Of a stretch of DNA of 64,000 nucleotides, positions 44,299-51,408 are shown piece by piece. Numbering within the stretch: the first letter of the stretch is position 1; each line of letters starts with the position of its first letter. The notes beneath the pieces are model-generated. The model was not told where the DNA came from. It worked only from the letters and a program-made list of their open reading frames with translations, and did not search any database. The position numbers and the translations under genes were made by a program. Location: the NCBI GenBank assembly GCA_910585245.1, contig CAJUCO010000007.1, positions 1 to 64,000 on the forward strand, given 5' to 3'. The stretch comes from an uncultured Oscillibacter sp. (lineage in GTDB: Bacteria > Bacillota > Clostridia > Oscillospirales > Oscillospiraceae).

Positions 44299-44332
44299 GT
44301 CGGGGCGGCACCCAGTTCGGTGCGGCCCCGAC
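44299..44332 (+). promoter_or_regulatory. Hairpin between DctP and DctQ genes, second TRAP system
   Basis: 14-bp stem with one mismatch, GTCGGGGCGGCACC / GGTGCGGCCCCGAC (44299-44312, 44319-44332), six-base loop, followed by only a short T-poor run. Expected to reduce read-through into the membrane-subunit genes or stabilise the receptor mRNA. Confidence 0.7.
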
Positions 44333-44362
44333 TCTAATCAATAACGGACGGGTGGTGTTACC

Positions 44363-44854
44363 ATGCTATTGAAGAAAATAAACGATGTAATTTTCAAAGT
44401 CAGCGGCGTTATCTCCACGATTTTGCTGGCGGGGATAGTCTCCTTGACCTTTGCCCAGGCGGTGACGCGCTATTTCATTCATTACTCCATTACTTGGGCT
44501 ACGGAAGTTTGCGTATATATGCTCATCTGGATGATTTTCCTCTCCTGTTCTATGGGGTATCGGGCCGGGAAAATCTGCTCTTTGACCTTGCTGGTGGACC
44601 GGCTGCCCTCCCGTTTTCAAGCGGCGCTGGTCATCGTGGCACAGCTGTGTATGATCGCCTTTTTCGCGCTTACCTTTGTGGGCAATCTGGAAATCATCCG
44701 TCTGGCCTGGAACAAAGTCAGTTCCATTCTGGCGTTTCCACTGAAATACGAATATGGCGCATGGTCCGCCGTGGCGGTGATCATGACGCTGTATGCCGTT
44801 GAGAAAATCTTTGATTCTATGCAAAGTCTTTTGGGTAAGGAGGGGTCCCTATGA
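44363..44854 (+). CDS. TRAP transporter small membrane subunit (DctQ family), second system
   Basis: 163 residues, four helices, with AVTRYFIHYSITWATEVCVY and WMIFLSCSMGYRAGKICSL matching DctQ. Its last four bases overlap the DctM start (ATGA). Functions with the lipoprotein before and the large subunit after it. Confidence 0.9.
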   Translation: MLLKKINDVIFKVSGVISTILLAGIVSLTFAQAVTRYFIHYSITWATEVCVYMLIWMIFLSCSMGYRAGKICSLTLLVDRLPSRFQAALVIVAQLCMIAFFALTFVGNLEIIRLAWNKVSSILAFPLKYEYGAWSAVAVIMTLYAVEKIFDSMQSLLGKEGSL

Positions 44855-46134
44855 GCGCGGGCGTCATGTTTTTGCTGTTTTTCCTGTTGATGATCATCGG
44901 CATTCCCATCGCGTTTTCTCTTGGGCTTTGCTCAATGGCCTATATTCTGGCCAACGGTATGACCCTCTCTATGATTGCCCAGAAAATGACGACCTCCCTG
45001 GAGTCCTTTGTCTACGTGGCGCTGCCTCTGTTCATCCTGGCGGGTGACATTATGAATACCGGCGGAATTACCCTGCGGCTGGTCAACGTCTCCAAGGCCT
45101 TTGTGGGGCGGTTTAAAGGCGGTTTGGCGTATGTAAACGTACTGGCCAGTATGCTGTTCGGCGGTATTCAGGGTCTGGCCTCTGCGGATACTGTGGCGAT
45201 CGGTGGACTGATGATCCCCGCTATGCGGCGAGAGGGCTATGAGGAGGGCTTCTCCTGTGCCATTACCGTGGCATCCTCCTGCATCGGCTCCATCATTCCC
45301 CCCAGCTTTTTGTTTATCTGCTTCGGCGCGGCCACTGCGGTCTCGATTGGAGATATCTTTATGGCCGGCATCTTTCCGGGCATCTTACTGGGAATGGCTC
45401 AAATGGCCTATGTGTTCTATCTGGGTTTCAGCAAACGGCACCGGGGCAAAATACCCGAAGGCGAGCATTTGACCCTTCGTCAGGCTCTGCGCTACATTTG
45501 GCAGGGGCTGCCTTGCGTCGTGTTGCCCATCATCATTATCGGAGGAATTTGCACCGGCATTGTGACGACGACGGAGTCCGCCGTGTTGGCGGTTGTGTAT
45601 GCCATTGTTTACTGTCTGGTGGTCCGGGAACTGACGCTGAAAGAGATCGCGAAGATCATGTTTGAAAGTGTGCAGACAGTGGGCTCCTGTATGATTATTC
45701 TCTGCACGTGCAGTTTGTTTGGGTACATTCTGACTGCCGAGAAGATTCCCCAAAAGGTAATCGCCATCTTATTGAGCATTACGGATAATTATGTGATCTT
45801 GATTCTGATCATCACCTTGTTCTTGCTGCTGGTCGGCACTTTTATGGATGCCACACCGGCTACGCTCATTTTGGCTCCGATTCTTCTCCCGGTTCTGACG
45901 GATCTGGGCATGGAACCCGTTCACGTGGCGGTATACACCTGCTTCGCCTTGGTCATTGGGCTTATCACGCCGCCGGTAGGCTCCTGCCTGTACCTGGCCT
46001 CCGGTATCAGCGGTTTGTCCATTGAAAAAATATCCAAAGCCGTGTTGCCTCTGATTCTGGTCAATACGGTGGTGTTGCTGCTGGTTGCCTACGTCCCGTT
46101 CCTGACCACTTGGATTCCCTCCTTGATTGGATAG
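44851..46134 (+). CDS. TRAP transporter large membrane subunit (DctM family), second system
   Basis: 427 residues, about twelve helices. YVALPLFILAGDIMNTGGI, GGIQGLASADTVAIGGLMIP and SIIPPSFLFICFG match DctM. AAGGAGGGG precedes the ATG. Last gene of the aldolase-TRAP operon and right end of the island; what follows is a broken kinase gene. Confidence 0.92.
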   Translation: MSAGVMFLLFFLLMIIGIPIAFSLGLCSMAYILANGMTLSMIAQKMTTSLESFVYVALPLFILAGDIMNTGGITLRLVNVSKAFVGRFKGGLAYVNVLASMLFGGIQGLASADTVAIGGLMIPAMRREGYEEGFSCAITVASSCIGSIIPPSFLFICFGAATAVSIGDIFMAGIFPGILLGMAQMAYVFYLGFSKRHRGKIPEGEHLTLRQALRYIWQGLPCVVLPIIIIGGICTGIVTTTESAVLAVVYAIVYCLVVRELTLKEIAKIMFESVQTVGSCMIILCTCSLFGYILTAEKIPQKVIAILLSITDNYVILILIITLFLLLVGTFMDATPATLILAPILLPVLTDLGMEPVHVAVYTCFALVIGLITPPVGSCLYLASGISGLSIEKISKAVLPLILVNTVVLLLVAYVPFLTTWIPSLIG

Positions 46135-46251
46135 AATTGTGATTTTTAGGGGCGCTATTTACCGTGGGGAATACCCGCGTGGCATGGAGGCCGGTTTGGC
46201 TCCATCCGTAGAGTAAAAGTGAGACTGCATATGATTCCAGTCTGAAAAGAG

Positions 46252-46764
46252 GTGGAGAACGGTCAACACATTCAACTTTTCCATTTCCAGCAGATCACGC
46301 TGTCCAGCATAACAGTGGACCTCTATTACCTCCTGGTGCAGCTGGCGGACGAGCTGACGCCGGTGCTGGCGGCCCGGGGCAATTCGGTGGCATTGCACCT
46401 GGACGAGGACCTGACGGTCCGGGGAGACGCCGAGAAGCTGGCCCGGGTATTCGGCAACATTTTGAAAAACGCGGCGGCCTACAGCGACCCCCACACCGAG
46501 ATTACGGTTTCCGCCCAACGGGCGGAGCAGGCCGTCATCATCCGATTCCAGAACCGGGGGCCGGACATCCCCCGGGAGAAGCTGGAGGCCCTGTTTGACA
46601 AGTTTTACCGTCTGGACCAGGCCCGCTCCACCGGCAAAGGGGGCACGGGCCTGGGGCTGGCCATTGCCAGGGAGATCGTTCTTCTTCATGGCGGGAGCAT
46701 CCGGGCGGACAGTGAATACCGCACCGTCACTTTTACTGTCCGGCTGCCCGGAGGGGCGTCATAA
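46252..46764 (+). pseudogene. VanS-type histidine kinase, only the ATPase half left
   Basis: Open for 170 codons but starting inside a protein: after a short lead-in that matches the end of the dimerisation domain (LFHFQQITLSSITVDL) comes a complete HATPase domain with N-box NILKNAAAYSD, FDKFYRLDQARSTGKGGTGLGLAIAR and a C-terminal TFTVRLP. The sensor, membrane helices and phospho-acceptor His are absent, and no response regulator is beside it. The style is that of VanS kinases. Likely truncated when the adjacent TRAP island arrived or a deletion occurred. Confidence 0.75.
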
Positions 46765-46902
46765 AATCTTTGCTGTTTCTTAGGAAAATCTTAATCATTC
46801 CACACCCTTCTCTTAAAGCATCCGGTGCTTCTGTTTGGTAGAATCAAACCCAACAGAGGCGCTTTCCCATTTACCAACCGATAAGAGAAAGGAAACGTTA
46901 CG

Positions 46903-47835
46903 ATGGAAGTGCAGGTTGTTGATTTTGAAACCAGACAAGCCCTCCGCCGGGAGCAGCGGCGCAAGCAGATTCGAAGAGCACGGTTTTTCCAGGCCATTTT
47001 GTGGCTGCTGGCCATTGCCGGACTGATCGTTCTTGGACGGGAGATGTTCTCCGTGTTCCGCCGGATCGCTCCCTTGCCTGATGATTCAGCCTATCAAGGG
47101 GCCGAACCGGCGGGCAGCGGACAGGTGGAAGTCATCCGGCTCCCTCTGGACAGCAAGACCTTGCAAGCGCTCCAGGGTTTGGCGGTCCAGGAGCCGAGGG
47201 TCCAAGACGTGATCGATCATTATCAAGATTACCCGGAGGATCTGCTGAAGATGCTGTCCCGGAATCTGGATATGCTGGATTTCGTGTTGGAGTACCCGGA
47301 GAAGAAGGGGCAGGTATTTGCTGATACGATTGGCGAGGTGGAGGTTGGGGAAATCCCGCTCCTGCTGCAATACGACCAGCGTTGGGGCTATGGGGATTAC
47401 GGAGCCAGCTCCGTGGTGGTCAGCGGCTGCGGACCGGCGTGCCTTTCCATGGTGGCGGCCGGACTGACAGGGGACGGCGCCATTACGCCCTATGCCGTGG
47501 CTCAATACGCCGGCCAGGAGGGCTACTACGTCTACGGCGCCGGGACGGCCTGGAGCCTCATGAGCCGGGGCGCCTCCCACTTCGGCGTGGAGGGGGAGGA
47601 GTTGCCTCTGATGAAGTCCAAGATGGAAAGTGCCTTGCGGGAGGGCCGTCCCATTATCTGCGTGGTGGGCCCCGGGGATTTTACCACCAGCGGACACTTC
47701 ATCGTCATCACCGGAATGAAAGACGGGCAGTTTACCGTCAACGACCCCAACAGCACCCAGCGGAGCAATATGCTCTGGGACTATGAGACGCTGGAGCCCC
47801 AGATCAGCAATTTGTGGGCCTTCCATGCTGTGTAA
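46903..47835 (+). CDS. Membrane-anchored C39-like papain-fold peptidase
   Basis: 310 residues: basic cytoplasmic N-terminus, one membrane helix near 28-46, then an extracellular region ending in a peptidase C39-like domain with the nucleophile in SGCGPACLSMV (about 173-183), His in SGHFIVITG (about 264) and NDPNS near 284. It should act on peptides or cell-wall stems outside the membrane. AAAGGAAACG precedes the ATG. It sits between remnants of a kinase and a D-Ala-D-X ligase, so it is probably a survivor of a cell-wall-antibiotic response locus. Confidence 0.82.
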   Translation: MEVQVVDFETRQALRREQRRKQIRRARFFQAILWLLAIAGLIVLGREMFSVFRRIAPLPDDSAYQGAEPAGSGQVEVIRLPLDSKTLQALQGLAVQEPRVQDVIDHYQDYPEDLLKMLSRNLDMLDFVLEYPEKKGQVFADTIGEVEVGEIPLLLQYDQRWGYGDYGASSVVVSGCGPACLSMVAAGLTGDGAITPYAVAQYAGQEGYYVYGAGTAWSLMSRGASHFGVEGEELPLMKSKMESALREGRPIICVVGPGDFTTSGHFIVITGMKDGQFTVNDPNSTQRSNMLWDYETLEPQISNLWAFHAV

Positions 47836-47845
47836 GGGGGGAGAA

Positions 47846-47932
47846 ATGATGGAGCGGAAATTAAAAATCGCCGTTCTGTTAGGCGGTTGCTTCTTGGAGT
47901 ATGGAGTATCCCTCCAGTCTGCCGCCGGGTGA
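47846..47932 (+). pseudogene. N-terminal stub of a D-Ala-D-X ligase (VanG/VanC-like)
   Basis: 28 codons from ATG 47846 with AAGGGGGGAGAA upstream. ERKLKIAVLLGGC, then EYGVSLQSAA, is the opening of D-alanine-D-alanine/serine/lactate ligases (typically KIAVxFGGxSxEYxVSLxSA). It then hits TGA, and no further ligase sequence follows in any frame that I can see. So it is the decayed start of a ligase gene. Confidence 0.7.
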
Positions 47933-48087
47933 TTTGCGTATAAGCTGTTGTAGCTGCCCAGGCTTAGAATACATTCGAGAGCATAGCAACGTATGCCATG
48001 ATCGAATTCTTTATCGAATTCTTTGTGGGTTCTTAACAAGTTTATGGTGTAAAAATAGGCTGTTTTGTGGATTTTACAAATGCCTAC

Positions 48088-48116
48088 TTGACAAGACCCG
48101 CCTTCCTGCGTATACT
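48088..48116 (+). promoter_or_regulatory. Consensus sigma-A promoter of the purine operon
   Basis: TTGACA at 48088-48093 and TATACT at 48111-48116, spacer 17. The transcript begins about ten bases before the riboswitch aptamer. Confidence 0.92.
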
Positions 48117-48132
48117 GCCGATTGTAAATACT

Positions 48133-48197
48133 GGCTTGTATAAGTTCATGATTGGATGGGCGTTTCTACCAACTGCCGTAACAGTTGACTACAAGTT
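48133..48197 (+). ncRNA. Purine riboswitch aptamer, guanine class
   Basis: P1 CTTGTA (48135-48140) with TACAAG (48190-48195); P2 GTTCAT/ATGGGC (48144-48149, 48156-48161); conserved junction GTTTCTACC; P3 CAACTG/CAGTTG enclosing the CCGTAA loop; and the J3/1 signature GACTAC. The C in GAC is the specificity base that pairs with guanine (it is U in adenine riboswitches). It lies between a consensus promoter and a purine deaminase gene. Confidence 0.9.
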
Positions 48198-48229
48198 TTG
48201 GGCTTTGCCCTGAAACTTGTAGTCTTTTT
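48187..48229 (+). terminator. Riboswitch-controlled intrinsic terminator
   Basis: Perfect 12-bp stem GACTACAAGTTT / AAACTTGTAGTC (48187-48198, 48213-48224), then TTTTT. Its left arm contains the P1 3' strand of the aptamer, so ligand-stabilised P1 and the terminator cannot coexist. That geometry predicts transcription ON with ligand. Confidence 0.88.
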
Positions 48230-48373
48230 GTTACGGCTTTTTGTGTTTCCCTCGCCGGCGAAGGAAGACGGCAACGCTCCATACTGCCGCCCTGTGCGCA
48301 CCGGACGGCTGCTCATGCGCTTATCATGCCCGTATGATCTCACGCGGAAACCCGCGTATTTGGGAGGTAGCGC

Positions 48374-49729
48374 ATGAGCAGTCTTTTGGTTAAAAACGCC
48401 GCGGCCATTGTCACTTGCGACCACCAGGACACCGTGCTGGAAAACGCCGGAATCTTGATTCAGGACGGGGCTGTCACCTATATGGGCCCGGAGGAGCAAG
48501 TGGCGGACGAGATCCTGGACGCCTCGGGCTGTGTGGTTTACCCGGGGCTTATCAATACCCATCACCACCTTTACCAAACCTTCAGCCGGAATTTGCCCCA
48601 GGTGCAGAACATGGAGCTGTTCGACTGGCTGAAAACACTGTACGAGATCTGGAAAAACTTAGATGGCGAGACCGTTTATTACAGCTCTGTCGTGGGCATG
48701 GGGGAGCTGCTGAAAACCGGCTGCACCACGGTTTTTGACCATCATTATGTCTTCCCCGGCGGCAACTCCGGCGCCCTGCTGGACGCCCAATTCGCCGCGG
48801 CGGAGGCCCTGGGCGTGCGGATGTATGCCTCCCGGGGGAGCATGGACCTGAGTAAAAAAGACGGCGGCCTGCCTCCGGACAGCGTGGTCCAAACCGTGGA
48901 CGAAATTCTCCGGGATTGCCGGACTGCGGTGGAGAAGTTCCACGACCCCGCCCCGCTCTCCATGCGGATGGTAGCTCTGGCCCCCTGTTCTCCTTTCAGC
49001 GTCTCGGCGGAGCTGCTGCGCCAGTCCGCCATGCTGGCCCGGGACTTGGGGGTCCGGCTCCACACCCACCTGTGTGAGACCAAGGACGAGGAAAACTATG
49101 TTTTGGAGAAATACGGCAAACGCCCCCTGGCCTACATGGAGGACTTAGGCTGGGTGGGCCCGGACGTATGGTACGCCCACGGCATTCACTTCAATGACGC
49201 GGAGTTGAAGCTGCTGGCGGACACGGGCACCGGCGTTGCCCACTGTCCCATCTCCAATATGAAGCTCTCCTCCGGCGTGTGCCGGATTCCCGAAATGCTG
49301 GAGCTGGGGGTCCCCGTGGGCCTGGCCGTGGACGGCAGCGCCAGCAACGACGGTTCCAACCTCCTGGAAGAACTCCGGGTGGCCTACCTGCTCCACCGTC
49401 TCACATCCAGCCAGCGTGCCCCCAGCGGCTATGATCTTTTGAAAGTCGCCACCCGGGGCAGCGCCCGGGTCCTGGGCCGGGAGGACATCGGCTCTTTGGA
49501 GTTTGGCAAGGCCGGGGATCTGTTTATGATCCGCCGGGACCGGCTGGAACTGGTGGGGGCGGATCTGGACGTCAAGTCGTTGCTTGGCACCGTGGGCTTC
49601 AAAGGAACTGTGGACGCCACGGTGGTAAACGGCAGGGTCGTGGTCAAGGACGGCCGCCTCACCGGCGTGGACGAGGAAAAGGCGGTCCGGGAGGCCCGGG
49701 CCTGTGTCCAAACATATTTAAACCGCTGA
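48374..49729 (+). CDS. 8-oxoguanine/guanine deaminase-like amidohydrolase
   Basis: 451-residue metal-dependent amidohydrolase. GLINTHHHLYQTFSRNLPQ (metal His pair plus the segment typical of the 8-oxoguanine deaminase group), HTHLCE, HCPISNMKL and GLAVDGSASNDGSN. It hydrolyses the amino group of an oxidised or normal guanine, giving the corresponding xanthine. GGAGG lies 6 bases before the ATG. The guanine riboswitch upstream and the xanthine-type permease downstream fit purine salvage or catabolism. Confidence 0.85.
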   Translation: MSSLLVKNAAAIVTCDHQDTVLENAGILIQDGAVTYMGPEEQVADEILDASGCVVYPGLINTHHHLYQTFSRNLPQVQNMELFDWLKTLYEIWKNLDGETVYYSSVVGMGELLKTGCTTVFDHHYVFPGGNSGALLDAQFAAAEALGVRMYASRGSMDLSKKDGGLPPDSVVQTVDEILRDCRTAVEKFHDPAPLSMRMVALAPCSPFSVSAELLRQSAMLARDLGVRLHTHLCETKDEENYVLEKYGKRPLAYMEDLGWVGPDVWYAHGIHFNDAELKLLADTGTGVAHCPISNMKLSSGVCRIPEMLELGVPVGLAVDGSASNDGSNLLEELRVAYLLHRLTSSQRAPSGYDLLKVATRGSARVLGREDIGSLEFGKAGDLFMIRRDRLELVGADLDVKSLLGTVGFKGTVDATVVNGRVVVKDGRLTGVDEEKAVREARACVQTYLNR

Positions 49730-49745
49730 GTGCATTTTAAAATCA

Positions 49746-49770
49746 CTCCGCGGAAGGGTCTTCCGCGGAG
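49746..49770 (+). promoter_or_regulatory. Hairpin between deaminase and permease
   Basis: Perfect 11-bp stem CTCCGCGGAAG / CTTCCGCGGAG (49746-49756, 49760-49770), three-base loop, no T-tract, 18 bases before the permease ATG. It may tune relative expression of the two genes. Confidence 0.5.
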
Positions 49771-49788
49771 CTACGGGAGGTAAACAGC

Positions 49789-51162
49789 ATGAACGCTGAT
49801 CGAAAAAACACCCGCGAACAGGACCGGAAAATGGTCTATGAGCTGGACGGACGGCCCAGCCTCTCCACGGCGGTTCCCTTGGGACTCCAGCACGTGCTGG
49901 CCATGTTCACCTCAAACCTGGCCCCCATTCTCATCATTGCCGGGGTCTGCGGCCTCTCTGGGGCGGACACGGTGACCATGGTCCAATGCGCCATGTTTGT
50001 CTCCGGCCTCACCACTTTTATTCAGCTCTATCCTCTCCGCCTGGGCAGTAAATACCAGGTAGGCGCCCGGCTCCCCATTGTTATGGGTACCTCCTTCACC
50101 TTCGTCCCCACCGCCTCCGCCGTAGGCGCGGCGGGAGGCATCGGGGCCGTGCTGGGGGGCTGTCTGGCGGGCAGCCTGGTGGAGGTCTTCATGGGCTTTT
50201 TCTACAAGTACATCCGCCGCTTCTTCCCGCCCCTGGTGGTGGGTTGCACCCTGGTGACCATCGGTGTGAACCTGCTGGGCATCGGCGTGGACTACTTCGC
50301 CGGAGGGGCCGGGGCGGCGGACTATGGCTCTCTAAAAAATCTGGCCGTGGCCTCCTTCGTGCTGGCCATCGTCATTCTGCTCCAGCGCTTCGGGAGGGGG
50401 CTGGCGAAAAACGCCGCCATCCTCATCGGCCTGGTGGCGGGCTATGTTCTGGCGGCTGTTTTGGGCATGGTGGACACGACTCCCATTGCGGAGGCCGCGT
50501 GGTTCGGACTGCCCCTGCCCATGCAGTTTAAATTGGCCTTTCAGCCCGCCGCCATCATGAGCTTTGCCGCCCTGTTTGTCACCTCCGGCCTGGAGACCAT
50601 CGGCAACACCTCCGGCATCACCATGGCGGGCTTCGACCGGGAGGCCACGGAGCGGGAGACCTCCGGCGCCATTTTGGCGGACGCCCTGGGTTCCACCACC
50701 GCCGCGCTCTTCAACGCCTTGCCCAACACGGCCTTTGGCCAGAACGCGGGCATTGTGGCCATGACGAGGGTGGTGAACCGCTGGTGCATTGCCACCGGGG
50801 CCTTCATCCTGATGATCTCCGGCTTCTTTCCAAAACTTGGGGCCCTTTTCTCCGCCATTCCCAACGCCGTCCTGGGCGGGGCCATCATCACGGTCTTCGG
50901 GATGATCCTGATCAACGGCATCAAAATGATTGCCAAGGCGGGGTTTAGTGAGCGGAATATTTTGGTCATGGGTCTGACCTTCGTCTTCGGCATCGGCGTG
51001 CCCGCCCACCCGGAGGCCGTGGCCCAGCTCCCCGGCTTCATCCGGTTCATTTTCAACGACGCGGTGACGGCCACCTGCATAGTCGCCATTATCGCAAATG
51101 TTCTCTTCCCCATGAAAGACGCGGAGGATATTGAAAAGGCCAAGGAGGCCATGCTGGGCTGA
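49789..51162 (+). CDS. NCS2 uracil-xanthine permease
   Basis: 457 residues, about fourteen helices. LGLQHVLAMFTSNLAPILI, the QVGARLPIVMGTSF segment, VTSGLETIGNTSGITMAGF, and PNTAFGQNAGIVAMTRVVNR are the substrate-binding motifs of the nucleobase:cation symporter-2 family; the NTxFxQNxG motif favours xanthine or uric-acid-type substrates. In an operon with the deaminase and controlled by the guanine riboswitch. Confidence 0.9.
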   Translation: MNADRKNTREQDRKMVYELDGRPSLSTAVPLGLQHVLAMFTSNLAPILIIAGVCGLSGADTVTMVQCAMFVSGLTTFIQLYPLRLGSKYQVGARLPIVMGTSFTFVPTASAVGAAGGIGAVLGGCLAGSLVEVFMGFFYKYIRRFFPPLVVGCTLVTIGVNLLGIGVDYFAGGAGAADYGSLKNLAVASFVLAIVILLQRFGRGLAKNAAILIGLVAGYVLAAVLGMVDTTPIAEAAWFGLPLPMQFKLAFQPAAIMSFAALFVTSGLETIGNTSGITMAGFDREATERETSGAILADALGSTTAALFNALPNTAFGQNAGIVAMTRVVNRWCIATGAFILMISGFFPKLGALFSAIPNAVLGGAIITVFGMILINGIKMIAKAGFSERNILVMGLTFVFGIGVPAHPEAVAQLPGFIRFIFNDAVTATCIVAIIANVLFPMKDAEDIEKAKEAMLG

Positions 51163-51210
51163 CATCGGCTCATCCTGTAGGTAAAGAGGATTCTCAACTC
51201 AAATAGAAGA

Positions 51211-51243
51211 GGGCGGCCACACTAAGCTGTGGCCGCCCGTCTT
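51211..51243 (+). terminator. Terminator after the permease gene
   Basis: 11-bp GC-rich stem GGGCGGCCACA / TGTGGCCGCCC (51211-51221, 51227-51237) followed by GTCTTT. The remaining intergenic bases to 51408 show no gene. Confidence 0.75.
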
Positions 51244-51408
51244 TCGATTACTGGCGAGACAAACTATATGGGAGAGGCGATGTTCACCCCCGTTTAACGG
51301 TGCTCCGCAATCTGCATTCCGGCCGGCAGGTTCAAAGACAGCAGGAAGGATTTCAGGACGGACAAGTCGTTCCGCCGTGCCCTTCATCCATAAACTTACA
51401 GCGCCCGC

